From the NCBI GenBank assembly GCA_031254195.1, contig JAIRUW010000013.1, positions 32,210 to 96,209 on the forward strand: 64,000 bases of DNA, written 5' to 3'. Shown one piece after another: positions 41,017 through 50,228 of the stretch. The notes beneath the pieces are model-generated. The model was not told the origin of the DNA. It saw only the letters and a list, made by a program, of their open reading frames with translations, and searched no databases. How positions within the stretch are numbered: position 1 is the stretch's first letter; each line of letters starts with the position of its first letter. The stretch comes from Oscillospiraceae bacterium. GTDB taxonomy: Bacteria > Bacillota > Clostridia > Oscillospirales > UBA929. A program made the translations under genes and the position numbers.

Positions 41017-43386
41017 ATGAAAAAAGCGATTGCCTTGATCCTTTCTTGCTGCTTGCTGCTTGCTTTGTTCGCGGCATGTGCGTCACCGTCTGAGGATGTG
41101 GACGTATCCCCCTCGGCCGCGGCCCCCTCTGACCCGGGCGTAGAGACGACCCCAACCCCCCCGGCCGGCGAGGAGACCCCGATGGTCTACGCCATAGATA
41201 CCCTCTCCAATGTATTCAACCCCTTCTTCTCTACGGTCGTCTATGACCGCGAGGTCCACTCCATGACCCAGATCGGCACGATGATCGTTGACCGCGACGG
41301 CCTTGAGGTCATGAACGGCATCCAGGGTGAAATCCGCCCGTATAAAGGCACGGATTATCTCTATAAGGGCGTTGCCGACCTGAAAATGACCAAAAACGCC
41401 GACACCACTGTCTATGACATCAAGATCCGCGACGACCTCGTGTTCAGCGACGGGCACCCGGTCGATATTGACGACTTGATTTTCTATTACTATGTTCTTG
41501 CGGACAAAACCTATGACGGCTCCAGCACCCTCTACTCCTATCCTATCCTCGGCATGACCAACTACCGCGAGAACAACTCAATGGCCGAGACCCTCACCGC
41601 GGCGCAGATCGCGGACGCCATGGCCAGCCTCACCGCCGACCAGCAGGCTTGGCGCAGCGCCTGGATTATCAAGAACATCATTGAGTATATCATGGACGTC
41701 GAAGTGGACTGGGTCCTGAGCGGCGACGCCGACCAATGGATCGCGGGCAAAGACCCTGCTGACATGAGCGACGGCGAGAAACTCCATGAGTTCTTTGCGT
41801 ATGATGAAGATTACGATCCCGCCGGCAAAACCATTCAGGAAGTCAGGGACGACCTGGTGGCCCAGTACGGCGACGACTATGCGACCCTCTCCATGAACTA
41901 CGCGGGCACGGAGACCTACTTTGACGGCGACATCAACGCCGCCGTTTCGGAAAAAGTGCTGGAAGACCTGCTTGCCTCTATGCCCGGCGAGCCTGTCAGC
42001 CACATCGCTGGCATCGAGCGCGTTAACGATTATGAAGTCCGCATCACCACCAGCGGCTACGACGCCAGCGCCATCTACGGCATTTGCTCCGCCACTATCA
42101 CCCCGATGCACTACTACGGCGACGAGAGCCTCTATAACTACGAAGCCGGGCAGTTCGGCTTCGTCCGCGGCGACCTCGCCAAGATTCGCCAGAACAACGT
42201 CCCGATGGGCGCAGGCCCCTATAAGTTCATCGAGTACACCAACAAGGTCGTGTACTTTGAAGCCAACGAGCTTTATCATGACGGCGCACCGGTGACCAAA
42301 CATCTCCAATTCAAGGAAACCCTTGAGCCCGATAAATTCAACGCCCTGATTTCCGGCGTGGGCGACGTTACCAACCCCTCTTACAACCGCTCCTTGGTCG
42401 AGCAGATTCTCGACGCCAACTCCAACGGGCAGAGCAGCGGCGACAAGATCGAGACCTCGCTTGTGAGCAACCTCGGCTACGGCTATATCGGCATCAACGC
42501 CCTGAATGTCTCCGTTGACGGCGAGCCCGGCTCGGAAGCCTCCATAAACCTCCGCAAAGCGCTGGCCACCATCTACGCCGTTGCCCGCGACGTCAACTAC
42601 GACAGCTACTACCTCGGCACGGCGCAGGTCATCAACTATCCCATCTCCGACACCTCCTGGGCTGCCCCGCGCACATCCGACCCCGACTATGAGATTGCTT
42701 TCAGCAAAAAGCTGGACGGCTCGGAAATCTATACCGCCGGTATGAACACGCAGGCGCGGTATGACGCGGCGGTGGCCGCGGCGGTCGAATACTTCAAAGC
42801 CGCCGGCTACACCTTTGACGACAACAACATCGCCACAGCCGCCCCGGCCGGCGCCAAGCTGCAATACACCGTCACCTTCCCCGGCGCGGGCGAAGGCGAC
42901 CATCCCTCGTTCGGCGTGCTGACCGACGCTTCCAACCTGCTCGCCACCATTGGCATCACCCTTGAGATCGACGACGTCATCGACTCGGCCAACGGCCTGT
43001 TTGGCGCCTTCCGTGCCGAGAAGCTCGATATGTGGTGCGCCGCTTGGGGTTCCACCGTCAACGTTGACCTCTTCCAACTTTACCACAGCACCAACCGCAT
43101 CGGCTTAGGCGGCACCAACGACAACATCTACCACGTTTTCGACGACCAGCTTGACAGCCTGATCATGCAGTCCCGTGAAAACGACGACCGCACCTTCCGC
43201 AAGGCCATCTTCAAGCAGTGCTTCGACATCATCCTTGACTGGGCGGTCGAAGTCCCGGCCTATCAGCGCTCTAACGTCATCCTGTTCGCCTCTGAGCGGA
43301 TCGACGTCAACACCATCACTCCCGATATCAGCCCATACTACGAGTGGTACGTACACATCGACGGGATGGCCATGTACGCCCAGTAA
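41017..43386 (+). CDS. ABC transporter substrate-binding lipoprotein (family 5, peptide type)
   Basis: Extracellular solute receptor for the importer encoded by the next four genes. A lipoprotein signal (MKKAIALILSCCLLLALF, then AAC lipobox with Cys near 20) and a Ser/Pro/Thr linker come first. An SBP_bac_5 domain follows, with the usual DLVFSDGHPVDIDDLIFYY segment, GAGPYKFIEYTNK, and a C-terminal AEKLDMWCAAWG-like lobe. At 789 residues it is much longer than OppA/DppA (~540). Extra material lies at about 165-320, including a DUF-like helical stretch with many Asp/Tyr. The ATG at 41017 is chosen for spacing from AGGAGG. The ligand is probably an oligopeptide but unproven. Confidence 0.85.
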   Translation: MKKAIALILSCCLLLALFAACASPSEDVDVSPSAAAPSDPGVETTPTPPAGEETPMVYAIDTLSNVFNPFFSTVVYDREVHSMTQIGTMIVDRDGLEVMNGIQGEIRPYKGTDYLYKGVADLKMTKNADTTVYDIKIRDDLVFSDGHPVDIDDLIFYYYVLADKTYDGSSTLYSYPILGMTNYRENNSMAETLTAAQIADAMASLTADQQAWRSAWIIKNIIEYIMDVEVDWVLSGDADQWIAGKDPADMSDGEKLHEFFAYDEDYDPAGKTIQEVRDDLVAQYGDDYATLSMNYAGTETYFDGDINAAVSEKVLEDLLASMPGEPVSHIAGIERVNDYEVRITTSGYDASAIYGICSATITPMHYYGDESLYNYEAGQFGFVRGDLAKIRQNNVPMGAGPYKFIEYTNKVVYFEANELYHDGAPVTKHLQFKETLEPDKFNALISGVGDVTNPSYNRSLVEQILDANSNGQSSGDKIETSLVSNLGYGYIGINALNVSVDGEPGSEASINLRKALATIYAVARDVNYDSYYLGTAQVINYPISDTSWAAPRTSDPDYEIAFSKKLDGSEIYTAGMNTQARYDAAVAAAVEYFKAAGYTFDDNNIATAAPAGAKLQYTVTFPGAGEGDHPSFGVLTDASNLLATIGITLEIDDVIDSANGLFGAFRAEKLDMWCAAWGSTVNVDLFQLYHSTNRIGLGGTNDNIYHVFDDQLDSLIMQSRENDDRTFRKAIFKQCFDIILDWAVEVPAYQRSNVILFASERIDVNTITPDISPYYEWYVHIDGMAMYAQ

Positions 43387-43406
43387 CACAACACAGCAAA
43401 GCATCC

Positions 43407-43440
43407 GCAGACCCGCCGCCCTGATCGGCGGCGGGTCTGC
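43407..43440 (+). terminator. Intercistronic hairpin after the binding-protein gene
   Basis: A perfect 14-bp GC-rich stem (43407-43420 with 43427-43440) with a six-base loop and no T-run. It may act as a partial terminator or as a 3'-end stabiliser, raising binding-protein mRNA above that of the permease genes. Confidence 0.6.
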
Positions 43441-43472
43441 TACATGTTTAAGAGGACAGGAAGCGGTAGATT

Positions 43473-44462
43473 ATGCGGAACTATATCATCAAGCGTGTGC
43501 TGCTCAGCATTGTGATTTTATTTTGCGTGGCGTTCATTGTTTATGTCATCATGCGGAGCCTGCCCACCTCCTATGTGGAGCGTCAGGCGGGCATCAAGGC
43601 GATGACCCCCGGCTCGACCCGCACCTATGAGGAATGGATGGATCTGCTCAACGCGCGGTACGGCTTGGACAAGGCTGTCCTGCCCGGTTATTTGACCTGG
43701 GCCAAGGACGCCGTACGGGGCGACTTTGGAGAATCGTGGGCATGGAATATGCTCTGCACCGATAAATTCAAGGACGTCATCTGGTATTCCTTCGCGCTTG
43801 GGGCGTTCTCGCTGCTCTTTCAGATGCTAATCGCCATACCGCTTGGTATTTTGGCGGCGCGAAAGCAGTACAGCCGGACCGACTACACCGTGACGGTGGT
43901 GGCGCTGGTTGGCATATCCATGCCGTCCTTCTTCTTCGCCGCGCTGCTCAAACTTACCTTATCGGGGCAGCTTGGCTGGTTTGAGCTGTATGGCATGGTG
44001 TCCAGGACCCACCAGTTCATGACGCCCTTCCAACAGTTCCTCGACATCGCGTGGCACTATGTCATGCCGCTGATGACCCTGACCTTTATATCCATCGGCG
44101 GGTGGATGCGCTATGTGCGCACGAATATGCTCGAAGTCCTCAACTCTGACTATATCCGCACCGCCCGGGCAAAGGGCCTGCCCGAGAAGCGCGTTGTCAA
44201 CCATCACGCGTTCCGCAACACCCTCATCCCCATTGTCACCATCTTCGGCGGTACCCTGCCCGGCCTGTTTTCCGGCGCGCTGGTCACCGAGCAGCTCTTC
44301 CAGATCGTCGGAATTGGCTATACCGGCTATCAATCGCTGATTCAGGGCGACATCCCGTTCGTTATGTTTTATATGACCTTTATGGCGGTATTGGTGCTGG
44401 CCGGCACCCTGCTGGCCGACATCCTGTACGCCGTGGTTGACCCGCGCGTGCGGGTCGCTTAG
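43473..44462 (+). CDS. oppB: ABC transporter permease, OppB/DppB type
   Basis: A 329-residue inner-membrane channel subunit. The first helix (MRNYIIKRVLLSIVILFCVAF) is followed by an external loop of about 65 residues, then five helices. The EAA coupling motif appears as YIRTARAKGLPEKRVVNHHAFRN (core YIRTARAKGLPE), which docks on the ATPases. GALVTEQLF is another family block. It pairs with the OppC-like subunit. Start ATG at 43473 with AGGACAGGAAG upstream. The substrate class is inferred from homology of the whole operon. Confidence 0.9.
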   Translation: MRNYIIKRVLLSIVILFCVAFIVYVIMRSLPTSYVERQAGIKAMTPGSTRTYEEWMDLLNARYGLDKAVLPGYLTWAKDAVRGDFGESWAWNMLCTDKFKDVIWYSFALGAFSLLFQMLIAIPLGILAARKQYSRTDYTVTVVALVGISMPSFFFAALLKLTLSGQLGWFELYGMVSRTHQFMTPFQQFLDIAWHYVMPLMTLTFISIGGWMRYVRTNMLEVLNSDYIRTARAKGLPEKRVVNHHAFRNTLIPIVTIFGGTLPGLFSGALVTEQLFQIVGIGYTGYQSLIQGDIPFVMFYMTFMAVLVLAGTLLADILYAVVDPRVRVA

Positions 44463-44479
44463 GGGAGGGGGGACAGAGT

Positions 44480-46204
44480 ATGGATCCGAATCAGGAAAAT
44501 CAGCACATGAGTGCCTCCGTCGCCTTGGACGACGAACAGCGGATTAGAGTGCTGTCGCCGGGGATGCTGGTCTTTAAGCGCTTTGTGCGCAACAAGCTGG
44601 CGATCACCGGGGCCGTCATCGTCATCTTCATGTTCGCCTTCTCTTTCATCGGCGGGCTGGTCAACCCCCACGGCCAGACGGAGGTGTTCCGTCATTATCA
44701 GCCCTTTGTCAAGGAATACGCCGCCGCCGCGTTTACCGACCAGTACCGCTTCACCCCTGTACCGGGCAGGACGCTCTCCCAAAACACCCAAAACGCCTTC
44801 AACGTCGCGGCGGCCAGGAACGCCGAATCCTTCTCCGCCGACGGCGAGACATTTATGATCGAAGTGATGGGCGAGGACTTTTACCTCATCGAGGAGCTTG
44901 TCCCGTTTGCCAAGGTCACCAGCGTCCGCGGGCAGCTCGTGGCTTCCCCCTTGGACGGGCATACAATACCGGACGGTTTTACCAGCGCGATCGACAGCGC
45001 CATCAAAGCGGGCAGGGAACTTTTTGAGGCCGGCGGCGACAAGTATGCGTATATCATCGACGGGCGCGAATACGCCGTCTTTACCGGGACGCCTGTCTGC
45101 GTGGTAGTCAAGAAGGTCTTTGACCTCCCGCCGGACAGCCCGGCGCTTTCGTACCACTTTGTGATGAACGCCATGCTTGCGTTTCAGGGCGGCGACCCCT
45201 CTTTTGAAGCGGAAGGGCAGACGTATACCTTTGACAGGAACGACGGCGGGGCGGAAATTTACGGCCAAGACGGGCTTGTCGCCGTCATGAGCCCCCTTGC
45301 CATCAAGGAATACCAGCCCGGCGAAGTCATGACGCTGGAGTTCAAAGCCGCGGTGGCCGAAGCCATCGCGGAGGGGACGCGGTATTTTGAGCTGATAGAA
45401 GACGGGGAAGTGGTGGAATACACCCTTGAGGACCAGCCCAACCAATGGGTCATCCGCAAGGAGATGGACACCTACCTCATCAAGACCTACGGCCCCCCCT
45501 CGCTGGAGCACTGGCTAGGAACCGATGCCAACGGCATGGACGTCCTCACCCGCCTGATGTACGGCGGCCGCATTTCCATCACCATCGGCTTTGTGGTCGT
45601 CCTGATCGAGATGTTTATCGGTATCATATTGGGCGGCATCGCCGGGTATTTCGGCAAGTGGGTGGACAACCTCATCATGCGCATCGTGGACATTTTCAAC
45701 TGTATCCCCACCTTCCCCCTCTATATCATCCTCGGCGCCTCATTAGACCAGTTCGGTGTGGACCCGACCTTGCGGATCTATTACCTGATGCTGATTATCG
45801 GGCTGCTCGGCTGGCCGGGCATCGCGCGCATGGTGCGCGGGCAGATTCTGTCGCTGAGGGAGCAGGAGTTCATGGTGGCCGCCGAAGCGACGGGGCTGAG
45901 GGTACCGCGCCGTATCTTCAGGCATTTGATTCCCAACGTCATCCCGCAGTTGATTGTTATTTCCACCATGACGCTGGGCGGCATCATCATCACCGAGGCG
46001 ACGCTTTCTTTCCTCGGGCTTGGCGTGCGCTACCCGCTGGCGTCGTGGGGCAATATGGTCACCAACGTCAACGACCCCTATATTATGATCACATATCTCA
46101 ACACATGGGTGCCGGCGGGAATGCTCATCCTCATTACCGTGCTGGGCTTCAACTTCATCGGCGACGGGCTTCGGGACGCGTTTGACCCGAAAATGAAACG
46201 GTAA
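44480..46204 (+). CDS. oppC: ABC transporter permease, OppC/DppC type, with large extracytoplasmic insert
   Basis: The second channel subunit. Residues ~35-60 hold the N-terminal OppC motif and helix 1 (FKRFVRNKLAITGAVIVIF). The permease core resumes at LEHWLGTDANGMDVLTRLM (near 343), with five further helices and the EAA motif FMVAAEATGLRVPRRIFRHL. Normal OppC has ~300 residues; this one has 574. The extra ~260 residues (about 75-335) lie between helix 1 and the core, on the outer side. They are beta-rich with repeats of the type GETFMIEVMGEDFYLIEE and GQTYTFDRN. They might contact the oversized binding protein. No frameshift is seen. Confidence 0.88.
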   Translation: MDPNQENQHMSASVALDDEQRIRVLSPGMLVFKRFVRNKLAITGAVIVIFMFAFSFIGGLVNPHGQTEVFRHYQPFVKEYAAAAFTDQYRFTPVPGRTLSQNTQNAFNVAAARNAESFSADGETFMIEVMGEDFYLIEELVPFAKVTSVRGQLVASPLDGHTIPDGFTSAIDSAIKAGRELFEAGGDKYAYIIDGREYAVFTGTPVCVVVKKVFDLPPDSPALSYHFVMNAMLAFQGGDPSFEAEGQTYTFDRNDGGAEIYGQDGLVAVMSPLAIKEYQPGEVMTLEFKAAVAEAIAEGTRYFELIEDGEVVEYTLEDQPNQWVIRKEMDTYLIKTYGPPSLEHWLGTDANGMDVLTRLMYGGRISITIGFVVVLIEMFIGIILGGIAGYFGKWVDNLIMRIVDIFNCIPTFPLYIILGASLDQFGVDPTLRIYYLMLIIGLLGWPGIARMVRGQILSLREQEFMVAAEATGLRVPRRIFRHLIPNVIPQLIVISTMTLGGIIITEATLSFLGLGVRYPLASWGNMVTNVNDPYIMITYLNTWVPAGMLILITVLGFNFIGDGLRDAFDPKMKR

Positions 46205-46217
46205 GGGGGCGGGAATT

Positions 46218-47378
46218 GTGGCTAAGGAGCAAAAAAAGACTAAAAGTCTGAACTATTTATCAGTGCGCGAGTCGAGACGGATTACGCGCGAGAACCGCCG
46301 CGTTACCGCGCGGTTCGACAAGCAGCTCAAACGCAAGTATGTGCCGGAGAGCGAGTATCTGACGCAAATGAAGGACCCCAACAACGTCGTGGAGTTTGAC
46401 GACCTGCACACCCATTTCTTTACCGACATCGGCACCGTCCGGGCGGTTGACGGCGTTTCGTTCGACGTGCCGAGGGGGAAGACAGTCGGCGTAGTCGGGG
46501 AGTCGGGTTGCGGCAAGTCGGTGACCAGCCTGTCGCTGATGCAGCTGTTGCAACGCCCGCAGGGGCAGATCGTCAGCGGCGCGATACGCTTTAACGACGG
46601 TACGCGGGCAGTGGACATCACCAAAATGCCACTGGTAGGGATGCAGAGTATCCGCGGCGGCCAGATCTCGATGATTTTTCAGGAGCCGATGACCAGCCTC
46701 AACCCTGTCTTCCGTATCGGCAAGCAGATGGACGAGGTTTTCGAGCTGCATGAGAAGGGGCTTTCCAAAGCCGAACGCAAGGAGCGTTCGATAGAATTGT
46801 TGAAAATGGTCGGCATTGCCAACAGCGAAGGCGTATACCGCATGTACCCGCACGAGCTGTCGGGCGGGATGCGCCAGCGGGTAATGATTGCCATGGCGCT
46901 CTCCTGCAAGCCGAGCCTGATCATTGCCGATGAGCCGACGACCGCGCTGGACGTGACAATACAAGCGCAGATACTAGACCAGCTGCGGCAGCTGAAGGAC
47001 CAGATCAACTCCAGCATCATGCTGATTACGCACGATCTGGGCGTCATTGCGGAGATGGCGGATTACGTTGTCGTCATGTACGCGGGCAAAATTGTGGAGA
47101 AGGGGACGGCCGTCGAGGTCTTTGGCAACCCTAGCCACCCGTATACCATCGGCCTGCTCAACTCAAAGCCGGTGGTCAACAAAAAGGTGGACCGGCTCTA
47201 CAGTATCCCCGGCAAGGTGCCCAACCCCATCGAGATGCCTGACTACTGCTATTTCAAAGATCGCTGCGAGATGACGGTGGAGGGGTGCGGCGGGCCATAC
47301 CCGTGCCAGTACCGCCTTTCCCCCACGCACCTTGTCTCCTGCTATCGCTTCGCCGATAAGGAGGTGGCCGCGCAATGA
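46218..47378 (+). CDS. oppD: ABC transporter ATP-binding protein, OppD type
   Basis: A cytoplasmic ATPase of the peptide importer, 386 residues. Walker A GESGCGKSVTS lies near residue 95. The Q-loop is FQEPMTSLNP, the signature LSGGMRQRV, Walker B LIIADEPTTALD, and the H-loop LITHDLGV. The OppD/F C-terminal extension carries spaced cysteines (DYCYFKDRCEMTVEGCGG). The first ~50 residues are a Lys/Arg-rich extension not usual for OppD. The GTG start is behind GGGGGCGGG. It overlaps oppF by four bases. Confidence 0.93.
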   Translation: MAKEQKKTKSLNYLSVRESRRITRENRRVTARFDKQLKRKYVPESEYLTQMKDPNNVVEFDDLHTHFFTDIGTVRAVDGVSFDVPRGKTVGVVGESGCGKSVTSLSLMQLLQRPQGQIVSGAIRFNDGTRAVDITKMPLVGMQSIRGGQISMIFQEPMTSLNPVFRIGKQMDEVFELHEKGLSKAERKERSIELLKMVGIANSEGVYRMYPHELSGGMRQRVMIAMALSCKPSLIIADEPTTALDVTIQAQILDQLRQLKDQINSSIMLITHDLGVIAEMADYVVVMYAGKIVEKGTAVEVFGNPSHPYTIGLLNSKPVVNKKVDRLYSIPGKVPNPIEMPDYCYFKDRCEMTVEGCGGPYPCQYRLSPTHLVSCYRFADKEVAAQ

Positions 47379-48361
47379 CGGAACAGGGCAATTCAGATGT
47401 GATTTTGGAAGTTAAGGACCTAAAAAAATATTTCCCCATCAAGGCAGGGCTGCTTCAGCGTACCGTCGCGCAGGTCAAGGCCGTGGACGGCGTTAACTTC
47501 TCCCTGCGCAAAGGCTCGACGATGGGCCTGGTGGGCGAGTCGGGCTGCGGCAAGACGACCGTGGGGCGCACCGTGCTGCGCCTGCACGGCAAAACGGGGG
47601 GCGACATCCTGTTTCATGGGCAAGAGGTCCATACACTGGATAAAAAGACGCTGCGCTCCCTCCGCCCGCGTATGCAGATTATTTTCCAAGACCCTTATTC
47701 CAGCCTTTCGCCGCGTCTGCCGGTCGGCGAGATTATCGGCGAGGCGCCGCGCGAGCACGGCATCACCAATAAGGACAACCATAACCGCCACATCGACAAG
47801 ATCATGTCCGACTGCGGCTTGCAGCCCTACCACAAGGACAGGTACCCGCACGAGTTTTCCGGCGGGCAGCGGCAGCGCATCTGCATCGCCCGCGCGCTGG
47901 CGCTCAACCCGGAATTCGTCGTCTGCGACGAGCCGGTGTCGGCGCTGGATGTGTCGATCCAGGCGCAGATCATCAACCTTTTGATGGATCTGCAGAAGGA
48001 ATACGGCCTGACATATCTCTTTATCTCGCACGATCTGTCTGTGGTCGAGCATATCTCCGATACCGTAGGCGTGATGTATCTGGGCAATATCGTGGAATAC
48101 GGCTCCAAAGAGGATATATTCAAAAGCCCGTATCATCCCTACACCCGCGCGCTGTTCAGCGCCATCCCCATCCCCGACCCCACCGTCAAGATGAACCGCG
48201 TCATCCTCGAAGGGGACATCCCTTCGCCCGCCAACCCGCCGTCCGGCTGCAAGTTCCACACCCGCTGCCGCGACTGCATGGAAAAATGCAAGACGGAGGA
48301 GCCGGTACCGGTCGAAATGGCGCCGGGGCATACGGTGGTTTGCCATTTGTATAATTCGTAA
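47375..48361 (+). CDS. oppF: ABC transporter ATP-binding protein, OppF type
   Basis: The partner ATPase, 328 residues. Walker [15 protein letters not shown]-loop [12 protein letters not shown], signature [15 protein letters not shown], Walker [15 protein letters not shown] and H-loop [13 protein letters not shown] are all intact. The oligopeptide_HPY C-terminal region with [15 protein letters not shown] resembles the iron-sulfur-type cysteine pattern seen in DppF/OppF. The ATGA overlap with oppD couples translation. It is the last gene of the importer operon; a new promoter starts directly after. Confidence 0.93.
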   Translation: MTEQGNSDVILEVKDLKKYFPIKAGLLQRTVAQVKAVDGVNFSLRKGSTMGLVGESGCGKTTVGRTVLRLHGKTGGDILFHGQEVHTLDKKTLRSLRPRMQIIFQDPYSSLSPRLPVGEIIGEAPREHGITNKDNHNRHIDKIMSDCGLQPYHKDRYPHEFSGGQRQRICIARALALNPEFVVCDEPVSALDVSIQAQIINLLMDLQKEYGLTYLFISHDLSVVEHISDTVGVMYLGNIVEYGSKEDIFKSPYHPYTRALFSAIPIPDPTVKMNRVILEGDIPSPANPPSGCKFHTRCRDCMEKCKTEEPVPVEMAPGHTVVCHLYNS

Positions 48362-48367
48362 TCTCTC

Positions 48368-48395
48368 TTGACAATCCTGCCGGATATGCTATACT
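48368..48395 (+). promoter_or_regulatory. Promoter of the orphan gene at 48.5 kb
   Basis: TTGACA (48368-48373), 16 bases, TATACT (48390-48395), just after the oppF stop. It begins a ~140-base leader. Confidence 0.65.
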
Positions 48396-48407
48396 GAAAG
48401 TGCAAGA

Positions 48408-48490
48408 GCGTGTCGTTACCGACACGCCACCGTAAGAAATAGCTTATGTAGCCGTTATCCTTTGGGGGATAGAGCGGCTACATAGCTTTT
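48408..48490 (+). promoter_or_regulatory. Leader with two hairpins, the second terminator-like
   Basis: Hairpin 1: an 8-bp stem, 48408-48415 with 48420-48427. Hairpin 2: AGCT/ATGTAGCCG (48441-48454) with CGGCTACAT/AGCT (48475-48487), an inner ATCC/GGAT stem, and TTTT at the end. The gene start lies ~50 bases later, so attenuation is possible. Confidence 0.55.
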
Positions 48491-48542
48491 GGGGCAAACT
48501 TTATCAGGAGCCAGAGCGCGAATAATTGGAGGGAATATGCAA

Positions 48543-49022
48543 ATGTCGGACTATCAAAAGCAAAAGGCAGCCAAGCCCAAAATAAACGACAGGATAAATG
48601 AGCTGCTTGCCGGAACAATGCGGGAAATGGCTTTGGGATTCGTTGCATGGATGAAAGAACACAAAATGACGGCTGGATGGGCTTCGACGGACTCATGGAA
48701 GACGAGCTATCGAGGGAAGGGATTATTTTACATAAGGATCAGTGAGGGCAAATGGACTGTTAATCCTGTTTTCTGGGATATAGATGAGGTTGCCGATTAT
48801 ATCACAGAAGAGGGTTACCAAGAGTTCATCTTGAATAATCTGTATGATTGCCGGTTTTGCCATCCCGCGCCTTGCCGCATTACAGACAGGATTTTTTTCG
48901 GCAAAGAGCTCAAGGGCCTTTGCGGCGGGCGGCCGATTTTGCATTGCGAAAATCCTGATGAGCGGACTGTAGAATTTTTGAAAGGGTTGATAGTTTACAT
49001 GAGAAAGAAGATTAGTGGATAA
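48543..49022 (+). CDS. Orphan protein with Cys-rich C-terminal half
   Basis: A soluble protein of about 159 residues. The N-terminal half is helical (INDRINELLAGTMREMALGF). The middle resembles an alpha/beta module (GKGLFYIRISEGKWTVNPVF). The C-terminal part has CRFCHPAPC and later LCGGRPILHC, giving five cysteines that could bind zinc or an iron-sulfur cluster. I do not recognise a named family. GGAGGG lies nine bases before the ATG at 48543; another ATG at 48537 is possible. It has its own promoter and an attenuator-like leader. The AT content is higher than in the opp genes. Confidence 0.6.
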   Translation: MSDYQKQKAAKPKINDRINELLAGTMREMALGFVAWMKEHKMTAGWASTDSWKTSYRGKGLFYIRISEGKWTVNPVFWDIDEVADYITEEGYQEFILNNLYDCRFCHPAPCRITDRIFFGKELKGLCGGRPILHCENPDERTVEFLKGLIVYMRKKISG

Positions 49023-49141
49023 TAAGCGTTTGCCGGAGCAGAAAGGAATAGGGTATATATCCGTCATTTTGACGAAGGCGAACCTATAGCAACACAAATC
49101 TTAAAAGGGAGTTTGAAAATTCCCTTAACAGCATACGGGGA

Positions 49142-49169
49142 TTGATTTTTTGCAATGCCGTGATATAAT
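49142..49169 (+). promoter_or_regulatory. Promoter of the phosphoribosyltransferase-like gene
   Basis: TTGATT (49142-49147), 16 bases, perfect TATAAT (49164-49169), 29 bases upstream of the ATG at 49199. Confidence 0.6.
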
Positions 49170-49198
49170 ACCCTTATCACTGGTTTGGGAGGTTCACT

Positions 49199-49837
49199 AT
49201 GGAAAGCAAGGCGTATAATCTGGCCCATGAAAAGAACCCGATGATAACCCTTCGCGTGATTCCCGGGCATTTTACCACCAGCAATTTCCACATCAGCCAT
49301 TTCCTTGACGTGAGCAGCATGAAATCCAATGCTACCGTCGCGCGGAACGTCGCGCATGAGCTGGCGATGCCCTATCTGGCGTCCGCTCAGATCGATACCA
49401 TCGTATGCTTGGAGAGGACCGAGGTCATCGGCGCGTATCTCGCCGAAGAGCTCAAAGAAAGCGGCGTGACGGCCATCGGCGGCGGCGATATTAGCATCAT
49501 AACGCCAATCGCCAATAATATCGGGAGCCTGTCTTTCCAAAGCAGCATGGTCGGACTGCTGTCCGGCAGGAACGTCCTTTTGCTGACCACCTCCATATCC
49601 AGCGGACGGACGCTTGACAGCGCTTTGGATTGCCTTGCCTATTACCGCAGCAACATTGTAGGCATATCCGCGCTGTTTTTGGTGTCGTCTGCCAACCCGG
49701 AACTGAGGGTCAACGCGCTGTTTACATCCGACGATATTCCCGGGTATCAATTCTATAGCTCCCGCAACTGCGACATGTGCCGCGCGGGGCAGAGTTTGGA
49801 CGCGCTGATTTCCAGTGAGGGCTTTACAAAGATATAA
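49199..49837 (+). CDS. Phosphoribosyltransferase-like protein (orotate PRTase-related)
   Basis: A 212-residue cytoplasmic protein with the type I PRTase fold pattern: DTIVCLERTEVIGAYLAEEL, then the PRPP loop at LLLTTSISSGRTLDSALD near 140. In active PRTases the loop is preceded by two acidic residues; here TTSISSGRT has none, so catalysis is doubtful. The C-terminal YSSRNCDMCRAGQSLDALI carries a CxxC and the GxxLDAL ending that I associate with clostridial orotate-PRTase relatives. GGGAGG lies six bases before the ATG. It overlaps the next gene by one base (TAATG), so the membrane protein downstream is coupled. Confidence 0.7.
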   Translation: MESKAYNLAHEKNPMITLRVIPGHFTTSNFHISHFLDVSSMKSNATVARNVAHELAMPYLASAQIDTIVCLERTEVIGAYLAEELKESGVTAIGGGDISIITPIANNIGSLSFQSSMVGLLSGRNVLLLTTSISSGRTLDSALDCLAYYRSNIVGISALFLVSSANPELRVNALFTSDDIPGYQFYSSRNCDMCRAGQSLDALISSEGFTKI

Positions 49838-50172
49838 TGGCAAGAAAACAGAAAATACCTTTTGAAGACGACGGGCGGGTCGTCGCCGACATGAGCGGCA
49901 TCGACGAATACCGCCCCCGTTTCATATTACCGCGCAAGCGGAAAGACCTCGCCTCTTCGTCACGCGGCGGTGAGGCGGACGAGAGCGGCCCCGGCCAGGA
50001 CGGAGTTGAGCCGGACGGCTGCGGCGTCATACCGCCAAAGGAGCCTTTAACGAAAGAGCAGGCGCGGATGGTGACGTTCGCGTCGCTTCGGGCAGGATTG
50101 CTGATAGCGCTGCTGTTTATCGCCGGGGCGGCGCTGTTTATTCTGTTCTGTATTCACGTTTGGTTCCGGTGA
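49837..50172 (+). CDS. Small membrane protein with one C-terminal helix
   Basis: A 111-residue protein: a charged cytoplasmic N terminus (MARKQKIPFEDDGRVVADMS), a low-complexity Gly/Glu/Asp region, then one hydrophobic helix at about 85-108 (LLIALLFIAGAALFILFCIHV). Tail-anchored topology is likely, with the N terminus inside. The start overlaps the stop of the PRTase-like gene, so they are made together. I recognise no family. Similar small membrane partners next to PRTase-like genes are plausible, but the role is unknown. Confidence 0.6.
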   Translation: MARKQKIPFEDDGRVVADMSGIDEYRPRFILPRKRKDLASSSRGGEADESGPGQDGVEPDGCGVIPPKEPLTKEQARMVTFASLRAGLLIALLFIAGAALFILFCIHVWFR

Positions 50173-50228
50173 GGAATCCTGAGGCAGCTTCACCCTGCCC
50201 CAGTTATTCCCTCTGTGCCTCCCGGTTG

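Noticed and set aside
41578-43086. A 502-codon open frame antisense to the substrate-binding protein gene
   Set aside because: It has biased Val/Gly/Asp composition and no recognisable family, and runs opposite a clear lipoprotein gene with promoter and ribosome site. Long antisense frames are common in GC-rich genes.
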